DNA of 64,000 nt from Glycine soja (GCF_004193775.1 NC_041005.1:5954501-6018500), one strand, 5' to 3'; positions 23,300 through 36,002 are shown, counted from the first letter of the stretch. A program made the numbers and translations. Notes: generated from the letters alone by a model not told the origin.

Positions 23300-23720
23300 C
23301 AATAATAATAATAATAATTAATAAAGGCAATTACCCCATTTATTATACACATTTACTATTCTTAAATTACCCTTCAACTACTTTTAAAAATCACTTGCAA
23401 TCACAAAGTAGTTACTGTCAAATATTTTTCTTCAACATGACATTTATTATGTATAACTATTAATAGATGCAATGATTCCATTCAGTATACAGACTTACTA
23501 TTTCTAATTTATCCTTCAACTACTTTTAAAAATATCACTTACAATCACAAACAATTATGTCTAATAACATTTCAGGATGACAATTATTACAATTATATCT
23601 AACTAGAAAAACAAAAAAGACAGTTAGTTTTTCAACTACTAATAATAGTAATTTATAACTATTAATAAAAGTAATTATCCCTTTTGTTCTACACATTTTC
23701 TAAGATAACTTTGCCCTCAT
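23300..23720. repeat. Imperfect tandem repeat, about 2.5 units of 160-185 bp
   Basis: The words CAATTACCCCATTTATTATACACATTT, CTTCAACTACTTTTAAAAAT, CACTT-CAATCACAAA and TAACTATTAATA recur in the same order near 23325, 23480 and 23660. Divergence is substantial. There is no coding content. Confidence 0.6.
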
Positions 23721-26572
23721 TGTTAGATTGTTGAAAAAGAAAAACATGTACTAGTTAAAGGATAAGTTGGGAAAATAAGGTAAACTGACATGAAAACGTG
23801 TATTTCTTTCTCTTCTACATTTTTTTTTGCGTCCTTTGCTCTCATTCTACCCACCCACGAAAGCAACCCCCTCACCGTTTTACACAGTTAAGAAAATTGA
23901 AATAATCCTTCAAATGCAATGCTACTGGAACGGTTCATACCAATTTTGACATACACGATCCTTTGGTCTTTACTATCCAAAATAGTCTCCCATTTTCTAC
24001 TCAAGTCAGAAGGCTCTCACAAAATATGTTTGATCCCATTTTGCCTTTTCTATTTTTCCTCTTCTTTTCCGTTTTTCTTTTTGGCACATTGCTTCGCCTT
24101 GATCTCCTAGAGATTTTGGATTTGACCCATTTTGGTTTTTAGGTTCTTCTCTCTGATCAATGGTTGTTGCAGAAAATTTAACAATTGCCTTCTTAAATTT
24201 GCATATAGCGGAAGAAGTTTCCAGTGAATATCATTTAATTATCTTATATGACAGATAATATTAACTTATTTCAGTTGAGATTCTCAAATTTAAAAATAAA
24301 AAATATTAAAATTTTATTGATAAGTATAATCAATTGAGAAAATCTTTACAAGGCAAACATGTAACAACTATTCAAGTTTATTATTTTTACTAGCATTTTT
24401 CGCACTTGGTGCTTGTGGAGAAGAAGACAATAGTGTCCGCATGTTTCATGTTATTAAATTTGTAGTATAATCAAACTCAGTGTGACGTTTTTTAAAAGTG
24501 AATAAATTGTGGATGATGTATTTACAAAGAATTAAGAAGAATAGGTAAAAAACTATTTAAATTTAATATTTATTATTTTATTAGTATGCTTTCTTACCGG
24601 TTAACGAAAAATAATGATGATAAAATTGATAGTTGATTCCTGTGATTACAAGGAAGCTAAATATCATCCCAAAATTCATGTATTGTTTGGTTTATCAATT
24701 AAGGAATATTTATTATTACCAATTATCAAAGTTTTATACATGAGCAATATTTTTACTTTTACTTTGATTCCCAAAATATTTCTAACATTTTTTTTTTGTG
24801 TATATACCTAAAGTTCTCTATATTACTGTTATACACTCCAATGCATATAGTAATATAAATTGAAAAAAATATTTCAATTTTAACGCAAAAGCAAGCAAGA
24901 GAAATAGAAATAGAGACACACAAGCATGACAATGTTTGTGTTTCCCCTAGCAATAATTAAAATAAAGTAAGAGAAAGGATTTGTTAAGGGTGTTGACAAA
25001 TTGAATTGAATCGATTTTGAAAAAAAAAATCATTCAAACCAATCATTTTGTTTTTTTTTTAATTTATCCTTCAATTTATTTAATTTAAAATTTTAATTCG
25101 ATCTTATCTTATTCAATTTAAAGCCATTTGATTGAATCGATTTTTTTGTTTTAATCATATTTTTATTTATTTTTTAAAAAATATTAAATAAAAGATAAGA
25201 TATATGATAAATTAAATGAGGAGAGATCAAATTAGACATACATAACTTTGATAACCATTATATCATTTTTATAATTTAATATAAAATATAATTTTTATTA
25301 AGCCAATTAACTGTTAAATTATATCTATATATTATTAAGATCTTAAGGATAATCTGTGTTAAATATTATTAAAATTAAACATCAATAAGAAAGTCAATTT
25401 TTTGTTTAGGAAATAAAAGTGGAAAAAAAATGCATGAGCAAAAACATAGTTAATTCAAAATAAAATAAAAACGCTTCTTATCTCACAGTCACACCACTAA
25501 AATTTATATAAAGTAAAATTATTATTACTAAAAAGATTAAATTGATTTATTTGAAAAGTAACCGGTGCTATGTATTTTACTGTTTAGATTTAGATTTATA
25601 TTTAAATTAGACTTCTAGCGGAGGACAAATAAGTAGTACTTTTTTAATCAAAATTTATTAAAAATTATACTACTACAATCTTGTGGTGAGACTTATTAAA
25701 TATAGTAAAAAGTTTGCTTTTCTCTAGATTTAGTGTATGTTTTAAAAATTTGCACGATAGGCTGATGAAACAACAATTGACACAAGCAGAACAAAATATA
25801 TATCCTATTAATCCCAAATTATATTAATAATAATTTTTTGGTGTAATCATATTAATAATAATATAGCAATAGAGTTTATTATTATTATTAATGTAATATT
25901 AATAAAAAATATTTAAAATTACACAAATTTCGTATAATTTTTTCCCATGATATGTGAGCTAACAATTATACAAAATACTATTAACAATTGTAGTTGTGGA
26001 AAAAATATTTAGGTTAAATTGATCCCGAGTCTCCATATTTTGCATCAAATTTTAAATTAGATTTTTTTACCTTTTTTTCTTGTTTTAATTATTTCTTTTA
26101 ATTTTTAAATTGGATTTTTTCCTCTAATTGTTTAAATTTTATTTTCATAATTGATATTAATAATTTTAAAATTTAATTCAATAATTAGATAATGCTAATC
26201 CATTAAATCCAACTAAGTGTACTTCATAAAATAATTTTAAACACTATTTAATTAGAGAAAAAAGATTATATACTAACGACATAAATTTTTTTCATAATCA
26301 CCAATAATCACAACAACCTATTATATAAGATACTTTTAATTATCTTAAAATAATTCAAACAGTAATTTATTATTAGATGATAGTATAAAATTATTTTACA
26401 TTGTTAGTGTATAGATATTAAACTCATTTAATTATATAAAAAAACTACTTTCTTTAAAAAAAATATATAAACTACTTCATTATAAACCCATTTTTAAACA
26501 AAGAATTAAAAGATAATTATGAGTTTAACTCAACCTATTTAAACCAGTTAAAAGTAAAGTAAAAATCTCGAG
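23721..26572. other. Intergenic spacer between the CID copies
   Basis: AT-rich sequence with pyrimidine-rich patches (about 23800-24080). From about 25230 it becomes related to 21290-21520. No gene is supported. Confidence 0.5.
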
Positions 26573-26656
26573 TCACATGCTCATACATGCATAAATGAAA
26601 TTGATAGAGTTGAATCACATGCACATACATGCATAAATGAAATTGATAGAGTTGAA
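26573..26656 (+). repeat. 42-bp perfect-period tandem repeat, two units
   Basis: Units 26573-26614 and 26615-26656 share TCACATGC-CATACATGCATAA and ATGAAATTGATAGAGTTGAA, with one substitution (CTCATAC versus CACATAC). Confidence 0.95.
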
Positions 26657-26930
26657 TATATCTTCCTTTCCATTGCAATTACAAATCCCAAGCAAAATCA
26701 TTTCATTTAGTTTTATTTTTTCCTTTTACAATATATCTTTTTTGGTCTTCCACCATTTCATACAAGTGAAAGCTGCACAATTAATGGTACACGTCAGAGT
26801 CAGACCAAAAGCAAAATAAGGCGCCGCTAGCTTAGAACTATGCAAACCACAAAAAACGAACCATGTACGTGTGTTGTCCAAGGTAACCTTCCCTATTTTT
26901 ACACTTAATGCACCAATGTGAGTTCCAAAT

Positions 26931-28330
26931 TTATTCACTTTTAAACTTATGCCAGATTTGACGGAGCACTAGCTTTAGCTGCTGGTACAGATTCTGGAGC
27001 ATTCCCAATATCCAGTGTCTCACAGAAGACTTATCACCATTAATCTGTAAGGTAAAAACGATTACTGGTCAAAAAGTAGTATAACATAAAGAAGTAGAAC
27101 GTATATTGCATATAAATTGAATAATTAGTTAAAGCGATATGATTGTGAAGTGACTATGACTACAAAAGCACTCGCTCCTAAGCTAGTGTTTGATGAATTA
27201 AGTTAACCAATGTATGATAATTCTAGCAATTCATTATATCAGGAAACAGATTGCCCCTACGTTAAAAGGTAAGAGAAATTTTAGGGACTATTGTTAACAT
27301 TTTAAATCTCATTATCATTTGCATATATATTAGAGAGCATAACAAATCTTCCTTTGCATCAGGTCCTATAAGCAGTGATATGTATTTCCATCCCTTAAAC
27401 AAAATAATAGAAGGAAAATGAAAGAAAGGTTAAAACATACACACACATAACAGCGTTTGGAAACACCAAAGATCTCACGGAAATGGACACAGGATTATGC
27501 ATTAGAGCAGAAAAGGCATCTCCAAGAAAAGAAGACTATCCACTAAAATAAAGGAACCATGAAGACATGAAATATGAAGAATGGCCATTTAGAGGGAAAA
27601 CAGAATTCCATAATTCAAACTTTGCCTTTGGCAATCTGAAATCACTTTGTAGGGTTTAACAACCATAAGATGGAAATCTTTGCTTCCATGCAATGCAGCC
27701 TTAAGATGATCACATCAGGGAGAAAATAAGTATTAAAACAGAAAGGGGAAATGGACTGTATAAGTATTTCCAAGTAGAAATTTCCATTCATCATCACCAT
27801 CATCATCATATTCATACCATATCCAGCGATTCATTTAACACTAACACAGACTAAACAAAAAATACTGCATAAACGCACAAAACTTATAGTTGACAAAGCC
27901 TAAATTAAATCTTGAAATAAAAAACTTTGCCTCATCATCATCAAAGTGGTGGAGCAAGTCAATTGAATAATCCAGATCAGAACTGTTTGCCAAGTATGCA
28001 TCTCTAAGGGACTGTTTAGCATAATCAGGAAATGCCGACTTTAGATATCCAAGTTCCAGGTCAGCTTGTCGCACTTTCCATTCTGTCACATTCTTCACTT
28101 GCAAAGACTGAGGCATGTTTTTAGTCTTAGATTGAAGAAGGTGCTGATTGTACTGAGGTTGAGGATGTGACTCACCATGATTCTTGGAATCTTTTTCTGC
28201 ATTCCCTTTAGATAACAAGTTTGAAAATTTCATGATTCTTTCATACACCCTTTAGAGAGTGGAACATGTGGATTCAATGAAGACCTTCCTTTCAATGTGG
28301 ACTTGATTCTTGGAACCCCATGCGCACAAA
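26931..28330 (-). pseudogene. CID5/CID6-like PAM2 + CUE gene, copy B, probably disabled
   Basis: The frame around 28318-28248 encodes a PAM2-like motif (SSLNPHVPLSKG), which in this family binds the MLLE domain of poly(A)-binding protein. A 44-bp insertion then shifts the frame; downstream the CUE region resumes: ADLELGYLKSAFPDYAKQSL, DAYLANSSDLDYSIDLLHHF (CUE folds bind ubiquitin). The exon ends at 27931 at GATGAG|GCAAAG, a GC-type donor. The terminal exon starts at 27044 and has a 2-bp insertion (TCTTCTGTGAG versus TCTTCTGAG in copy A) that breaks the LDIGNAPES-like tail. A CUE-only protein could still start at the ATG at 28233. The family assignment rests on resemblance to Arabidopsis CID5 (At5g11440) and CID6 (At5g25540) from memory. 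Confidence 0.6.
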
Positions 28331-28483
28331 TCAAAGAATCATACAACAAAGTTAGTAAATTCAATCAACCTAACACATTACTAGTGTATATTCTTGAATG
28401 AACTTCCTTTTAATTTCATTTTAATATTCTTCAATTCCAACAAGATAACAAGTTTGAAAATTTCATGATTCTTTCATACACCC
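28211..28483. repeat. 40-bp perfect direct repeat, templated insertion in the CID gene
   Basis: 28211-28250 and 28444-28483 are identical (GATAACAAGTTTG...CATACACCC). The first copy lies within a 44-bp insertion bounded by the 9-bp direct repeat CCCTTTAGA (28204-28212 and 28248-28256). Removing 44 bp rejoins PLSKG to NAEKDSKN in frame. Confidence 0.9.
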
Positions 28484-29372
28484 ACTACTAAAACCTCATT
28501 TTTCTAAGTAGTTTATAAAAAAGAAAAAGGGGTTCCAAGAAAATTATGGAAGTGAAATTTTGAGTTTGGACATGAATGCAGGGAAGAAAATAATATGGGA
28601 CATGAAAGAGAGGAGGGAACAAACCAAAACCAGTTGAACGCGGAACTCTGATTGATAGACGAATGAATTGAACTCTGAAGAAATTTGGAAAAGGGAAATG
28701 GTTTTATATGATTTGGTGTTACTTGGTGGCAATATATATATATATGGGACCACTTGACACGTCACCGTTCCATTTCATTTCACTTTTTTCATATTTAAAA
28801 GTACCCTTTTACTTTTTTTAAAACAATCCATCCTTAATACAGATTTCAATAGCATTACTTGAAAAAAAAAGCTAAGAAAAAAAAGAGAGAGAGAAAGACA
28901 AGACATATTATCATGATGAAAAAAAGCCAAAATAATTTTTAGATGTTTTGTTTTTTTTTTTATTCTTGCCCTAACATAAAGCAGCTAGAGTGTCTTCTTG
29001 CAAAAGACATTTAAATTTTTGTTCATTCTATTTTTCCTTCTTTTTCACCATTATTTATTTATGAATTCTATTTTAATTTTTGAATTTAATAATTTTACAA
29101 AATGAATATAGAAAATAAGCAAAATAAAATTAAGTGTGTCATTTTAGTCTCCAAAAAAAATATTATGATTATGTATTTTTTATTCTTTAATGTCGTGTCA
29201 GTATTAAATCATTATATGAGTCATCACATTAATATGCTAGAATCATGTTATTCACAAATAGAGTTGTTAGTTCCCTAGCTTTTCCATAGAATTCCATAAT
29301 TTATATATGTTACCTATAATAAAATATAAAACATGTATTATTAAATGTGAGTTGTAGAGATTCAATTGCAAG

Positions 29373-29874
29373 TAGGGATGGGAATAGGGCAGGTCAGGCC
29401 AGACTTTGAAAGGCCTGAGCCTAGCTTATGATGAATCTTTGAAGCCTGAGACTGGTTTATAACCTATCAAAGGCCTGATAGCCTTTTTAAAAGTCTTCTT
29501 CACAATAAATATTTAATATTTTATGGAGTAGGAACGTAATATGAAAAGTTAAAGAAAAAGGAAAGTCAATCAAAATAATAAAATGGCACATGACTCACAC
29601 CTAAATTGTAATTAAAGTCCTTGATTATAGGAATAGAAGTTTATGGCGCACTAATGTGTAATCAAAATTTGACAGTTTTAAAAAAATTAATTGTATTTAA
29701 AAAATAATTATATATATATAAATAATATAAATATATATATAGATCGGTCCATCAGGCAAGGCTTTTTAATAAGCCTGAACCTACTATTTTAATTAAATAG
29801 GCCAGTTCAGGTCAGACTTTATGTAAGCCAGGTCGTAGGCCCCTGTAGGCCGGCCTAGCCTATTCCTACCCCTA
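29373..29874. mobile_element. hAT-type non-autonomous transposon (MITE), 502 bp
   Basis: It begins TAGGGATGGGAATAGGGC, and the reverse complement of its end reads TAGGGGTAGGAATAGGCTAG, imperfect terminal inverted repeats. It is flanked by perfect 8-bp direct repeats ATTGCAAG at 29365-29372 and 29875-29882, the target duplication length of hAT elements. The interior has AGGCCTGA / CAGGCCT words and an AT microsatellite but no transposase. Confidence 0.92.
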
Positions 29875-30224
29875 ATTGCAAGTAAGAATTTTTTTCTTAA
29901 TTTGTTATCTCTTTTAAACTATTTTTTTCATATTTATTTTCAAATTAAGTTTTAATATTTTCAATTGTTAACAAAAAAATTATGATAAATTATAATTTTG
30001 ATCATTTCGTCAATTGATCGTCTAAAGTCAAATATTAACTTTGATATGATGTATTATTATTAACATGATGCTTACATAGGCTGTTGACGTGATGTTTTAA
30101 TAAGAGGTTAAAAAAGTAAAACATAAAAAAATATTGATAAAAATTGATGACCTTTACTTAAAATAAAATAATAAACAACTAAGTCTCTTACTTTGTTTAA
30201 TCAAGTTTTATAAACACTAATTTA

Positions 30225-31040
30225 TATATATTATTAGTCAAGAGTTATCAATTTTTTTTTTGAATTATAAAAATTTATAAATTAAAATAAAATATTTAAA
30301 TATTTAATTTTACATGTATCTATTTACTTTATAAAACTTTATTTTAACATAAATTAATAAATTATTATATATAACAATGTGTTCTTATTTTACTATAATT
30401 TTTTTAAAAAAATTACATAAACTAATATATAGATTATTTAACAAAAATTATGCAATTTATACAAATTATGTAAATTTAAAATAATATTAAATAATATACA
30501 AATTACAAATTTATTAATTTTTATAATTAAATGAAAAATTGTATTATTTATATATAAAAATAAATTTACATAATTTGTATAAACAATTTGCATATTAATT
30601 TATGTAATTTTCTTGATTTATATAATTAGTACTAAAAAATTATTCAATAAATAATTTTTTATAGTTAAAATATTAACATGCAATTTTCTTAAAAAATTAA
30701 ATATTATTTTTTAATTTAAATAATTAAAATAAAAACAATTTACATATTAAAATAAATTTACTTAATTTGTATAAATTAATTGATGTAATTATATTGATTT
30801 ATATAATTAGAGTAAAATAATATATATATTAAAATCACTTTACAAAATAATTTATATACTAATTTATGAAATTTAATTATAAATTGGTAAAATAAAAATA
30901 AAAATATGTAGATTATTCAAAATGAAAATATATAAAATGATATAAATAAAATTAAAAATATTTATATATTAAATAATTTTTAATTTTTTTTATAAATTTT
31001 AAGAATTAGAAAAATAATAACTCTTGACTAATGATATATA
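30225..31040. repeat. Diffuse AT-rich inverted repeat, possible foldback transposon
   Basis: ATTATTAGTCAAGAGTTAT at 30230-30248 is mirrored by ATAACTCTTGACTAATGATA at 31018-31037, and weaker complementarity extends both inward and outward. The composition is extremely AT-rich, which makes chance pairing likely outside the core word. Confidence 0.45.
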
Positions 31041-31572
31041 AAAAATAATATTTATGAAATTAATTAAATAAAAAAATATCTTGATGATTTATTATCTTAT
31101 TTTTTAATAAAATATCATGAGTTCAACATTCAAAATCTTTTTATTTTTTCATTTTATTTAATCTTTATCACATAAGCGTTATGTCAAGCACTTATGTTTT
31201 GATTTAGAACATAATTTAACCAAAAAATTATTGTCTAAATATTTATAATATTTTTTTTATCCAATTGTTGATGCTTAAAAAAAACTAACATAATGATGAA
31301 TAACAAATTAAATTTATTTTTTACACTAAATTAAATATAAACAAAACACAATAAAGTCCATCCAATTTATTTTATTTTTTAAATAATAATAACTAATGTT
31401 ACATTGAACCTATTTAACCCATTCTGTGTGAGAACAAGTTGAGACACATGAGATGAGATGATGTCAGAATAGAATGGAAGACTAGAGTAAGAGTAATAAA
31501 AGGAAAGTGTTGGAAAGTGAGATAATGTTACAGTACTGTGGTAGTAGTGGATGACACAACTGAGAGCTTCCA

Positions 31573-34500
31573 ATGGTTTTTCCTTCTTCCTCCCTCTCCC
31601 TCCCCCTCTCGTTCTTCCCCATTCCCACTCTGCTACCTAATAACCTCATCTTCAGGTACTCCTACTTACTTAACCCTTTCAATAATTTCTGTTTATTATT
31701 TACTCTCTTTTTTCTAAACCCATTATTATTATTTGCCTATGTTCATCAGAAACAATAACTGGACAATCCTTAACCAACGCAAATGCCCATTGTCCGAGGA
31801 AAGACCACGCTTTTCATGTTGTGCTCTAAAACCCACTTCACAAAACAGGATTTTTAGAAGGGATTTGATGCTGTTGGGGCTTACTTCGCTCTCTCTACCA
31901 ATGCCACTTTCAGGTATCTCTCTTTCATTCTTCGCGTGATGTTGGTGTTTGTTAAGAAAAGATGAGATTTTAAGAACTCATGTTGATGTTGGCTATGTGT
32001 TTTATTGTGTGATACTCATACAATTGAGACATGTTTGCTCTTATTATGTCTTGCAGTGACTCTTGCTGAAGAAGAACCGAAAATGGCTTCATTTCTTGAT
32101 GAAATAAATGCCTATTCTTATATGTACCCTGTTGAGTTGCCTTCCGATAATTTTTCCTTCAAATGGTATGCCAACTACATACATTTTATTTAGGGTAAAA
32201 TGTGTTTTAAGTTCCCCCAAGTTTTTGATCAAAATTTGTCTTAGTCCGTATATTTTAAAAACGGTGGTTTTGGTCCTTGTATTTTCTGAAATATGGTGGA
32301 TTTGGTCCCTCGTAATGTCAAAACAATCTATAGGGTCAAGTATGAAATCCACGAAATTTTAGAAATACATGACTAAAACCCGTTTATAAACTGTAGGGAC
32401 AAAAACAAATTTTGATCAAATCTTATTAGATCTAAAACACATTTTGCCTTTTATTTATTTATTCATAGTAAGTAAAACGATAGAAACTTCCAGCTTTATC
32501 TAATTTTTTTTACCCCATTCAACAGTGTCAGTACTCAGTAATATATCCAGTGAGCTTCTTGATCCGATGGGATTTAATGCTAGTGCATTTAACATAACTA
32601 TATTTGGTTTACAACTCCACTTTTTGTCTGGAATTTTTCCTTGACTATGATAGGAAGCTAACTCTTTCCATATATTTAAAGGATTGAATCCAGAAAGCCT
32701 GAACGATATTCATCAGCAGCACCACTTTCTCGTAAGTTTTGTTCTTTTCCTTTGCAAGGCAAAACCTATCTTATCAATAATTTCAGAATAGAGGTCATGT
32801 TTCATTGTGAACTTGTTAGTTGTTAAAACTGCCATTTATATTTAATAGCTACCAGCTCTGTGGTTAAAACGTTTGAATGATAGGTACTTTTCACTAGACA
32901 ATACTGATCTTTTGCTTAAAGATACTGGATGCCTGCTTTGTAATTTTCCTTTTCTGGATAAAAATTGCGCTGTAAATTCCATGCAGCTGATGCACGCCTG
33001 CGCATTGTGTCTGAGCGTGTTGACTTTATTGATAATGTTATCATTTCTGTCACGGTATTTTCTCAACCTCATGCTCATTTGATGGAGTTTTAGTTATCGA
33101 TTCAAGGTTTTTGCACTCAATTCAGATAGGTCCACCAAATTCAAGCTATATAAAATCAAAGGATAAGAGTGAATGGACTGCAAAAGATGTTGCTGATTCA
33201 GTTTTAGCTGACAGATCTTCACTGGTAACTGGTCACTCCTTTATTACTCATGGTTTTTGTGTCTATGCCATTCTTATTGAAAACAAAATTTGTACTCTTT
33301 GGAATCATTTCAAACCACAAGAAACTGCTACCCAGTTGGTTAGTTTACCATTTATATTTTTGGGCACTAAGGCTAGGGGAATTGAGATAATAGTTTCAGT
33401 GTTTCACGACGTGCAGATGTATGTGCTATTATTGTTTAAATATTAGTCACCCTTCTAAGCCAGTAACTTTTGGATTGTCACATTAAATGTCTCATGTTGT
33501 TGAGATCAATATGGATTCTAATGGATTATTTAAGCATTTATATATGCAAAGTATCATGGTCTTTTGAACTTTATTGTTTAGACAGACAGAAGTAACACCC
33601 AACTATGCACATCACAAAGTTGCATTAATCGTGATCTGCATTGGAAATCCTTCAATTTATTTCTGATAACACCTTTTTGCAGCGAGTTACTTCAAGTCAG
33701 CGCTTAGAAGAGAGTTCAGTCCTTAATACTCATTCTAGTGAAGTAAGCCTCATAAAATTATCTTTATTTCTTGGATTCCAGTATTTAATGGATCTTTCTC
33801 TCTCTTTTTGTGTGTGTGAGTGTATACGTGGGTGGGTGTGGGTTTGGGGGGGGGGGATATCTAGTCATGAGGGGAGTTGATCTTGGTCATATTAACATAC
33901 ATGGATTATCAAGATTGTTTTAACTAGTTTTAATCTTATCCATTTATTTGAATTATATGGTTGAGATTAGCCCCTGTCATGCTATCATCTGTCGCCTAAT
34001 ATGCTTCCTATATTATTATGAGATTTGCTAAAGTACATTCACATATTCACTGTGAGTTATAACTTTATTTTCTTAAAACACATCCATCCAATGTATAGCT
34101 TGTTAAAATACTCCTTGTAAAAAATAGGTAGGTGCACATTACCAAACCTGCTGATGTGGTTTGCTAATGTACAGTCACCTGTTTTTTAGGAGTATTTTAG
34201 CAAGTTACAACTTCATTGTTCTTAAAATACAGTCAAGGTGTAGCTTTTTAGAATACTATTTTAAAAAACAAGTGGATATGTATAACATGTTAGATCAAAT
34301 ATAAATATCTGCTGATCAAATGCATTCATTAGATGTCTTCAAATAAGAACAGGAAGATCTCCAAACATGTTTTTGTTTGTTAATGATAATGAATATCCCA
34401 GAGATTAAAAATTGTTACTACATTTACATATTACATATTTAAGTTGAAGTTTATGCAGTGTAGCTTATCTGTCTGTCTCCTCACAGATTGATGGTGAGAT

Positions 34501-36002
34501 GTACTGGTATTATGAGTACCTTGTTCGTAAAGCACCTTTGAGACTTGTTAGTACTTCCTTTTGCTATATTTTTTTCATGGAAAGAATGTGGCTGTAATGA
34601 TTACTTTTAATTTGCAAATCATCATTGTACAGACTGATGAATCAAGCACTTACAGGCATTATCTTGCTTCAACAGCTGAAAGAGATGGTATATTTTCAAT
34701 TTGTTTTTTCATTGGTATAGATTATTTCTACCTTTGCACATCTAATATGAGACTGTCTGCATATTGATACAATTATACAAAGTGCTTGAAAGCTCCTGTT
34801 GGAAATGATTTTATTCTCTTTTCTATTCCATTTCTCTTTCAATGAGAGCCACACTTGTTTCAGACGTACAAGGAACAATGGGATGAAAAACAAAACAAGA
34901 CAAAATTATATTTCTCTTTGTTATGTTTTTATGGGATCACCAATGTGCTAATTCACATGCCATTGTTTCTCTTTATGCTACTTCTGAGCTTTTCAAGCTA
35001 TATTATTTTTTTTGGTGTTGCATTTTAGAAATTGTCTTCTCCTATTACTAAACACTTGATTGCAGGTTATTTGTACTCTATCAGTGCTTCAACCGTCAGC
35101 CCTCGGTGGGAAAAAGTACCCTTTCTCTCACTCTCTCATGTCTGCATGTGTTAATGTTTATTAGTTGAAATGATTATATAAGAACCTGTAGAAGCAGCAT
35201 AAAAACAGTTAGGAAATGAACTTCAAAATATGTAGCACTTCAAAATGTCCCGAAATGATTATATAAACGCTGACTGGGAACAAGTCACACTTTTTCATTA
35301 GTGTTTGTAGAAAAGAATAAAAGAAAGTTATTCAATTATCAAAAGGGGGTTGTAGAACCTGAAAATCAATGGCTAGGTGAATATTTTCTTTTCAATTTTA
35401 CAAAACATAAACAGTATGATATGTTTAGAAGTGGTAATAAAAGCAAAATGGTTTGATTTTTGCTGAAATTCATGAATGAGTTGAAATGTTGAGACCTATA
35501 GTTGTATTTGAAATCTTCCGACCTTATTCAAGTTTGACATTTCTTTATGATTTTTAAGGCTTGGAGTCATTCTCTTGAAGTATTAAACTCAAGTCCATTT
35601 TGGATTAGCTTTTAACTCATTTGAGTTTGTTTTTTTAATTAAGATCAGTATTTAATACCTAACATACAAAAAAGCCCTCAAGAGTTTATATGGAGGAGTT
35701 AAACAGAGAAGTTTTAGGGCTATAAATTGATTTTAACTTGTACAAAAAGTTTGGTTCATGCTACTTTTTATGATTCGTTTTATTTTTCTTCTTCTCTTTA
35801 AGTGTTTATTGAGAAACTTATCTAAAATGTGGCTCAAAGTATTACCATTCTAAATAGAATTTCTTTGTGGTGTGGCTCTAAGCATACAATGTATTTGATG
35901 CAGCTCGGTCCTTTCCTTGATAAAGCGGTGAGTTCGTTTCGTCTTCTTAGTCCAACAGAAAATTATGTTCCTCCGTACAAAGATCCCTGGAGATTTTGGT
36001 GA
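31573..36002 (+). CDS. PPD5: PsbP domain-containing protein 5, thylakoid lumen
   Basis: Eleven exons join without a frame break: 31573-31655, 31750-31913, 32057-32165, 32682-32731, 32987-33054, 33126-33224, 33683-33742, 34487-34546, 34633-34687, 35066-35115, 35904-36002. They total 298 residues, the expected family length. The N-terminus is Ser/Leu-rich (chloroplast transit). It is followed by FRRDLMLLGLTSLSLPMPL, a twin-arginine plus hydrophobic segment typical of lumenal targeting by the Tat route. The mature PsbP-like domain starts near FLDEINAYSYMYPVELP and includes KPERYSSAAPLS, GEMYWYYEYLVRKAP, YRHYLASTAERDGYLYSISA and SFRLLSPTENYVPPYKDPWR. PPD5 is a PsbP paralogue outside the core oxygen-evolving complex; its function in photosynthetic assembly or lumen biology is not readable from sequence. 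The Arabidopsis relative is At5g11450, from memory. Confidence 0.93.
32192..32450. mobile_element. Foldback MITE in PPD5 intron 3
   Basis: The left end AGGGTAAAATGTGTTTTAAG and the reverse complement of the right end (AAGGCAAAATGTGTTTTAGA) match. Inner words such as TTTTGATCAAAATTTGT and GTGGATTT also mirror, giving arms of about 100 bp. It is about 260 bp long, lacks coding sequence, and lies wholly inside the intron 32166-32681. Confidence 0.8.

Larger units (their letters stand above)
25230..28735 (-). repeat. Segmental duplication, copy B (CID locus)
   Basis: Partner of 21290-23292 in the same orientation, so the two are dispersed tandem copies about 4 kb apart. Copy B keeps the PAM2/CUE region that copy A lost. 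Confidence 0.8.
28740..31572. other. AT-rich intergenic region with transposon remnants
   Basis: Apart from the hAT-type MITE and a diffuse AT-rich inverted repeat, no gene is supported. The last roughly 150 bp should hold the PPD5 promoter and leader. Confidence 0.5.
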
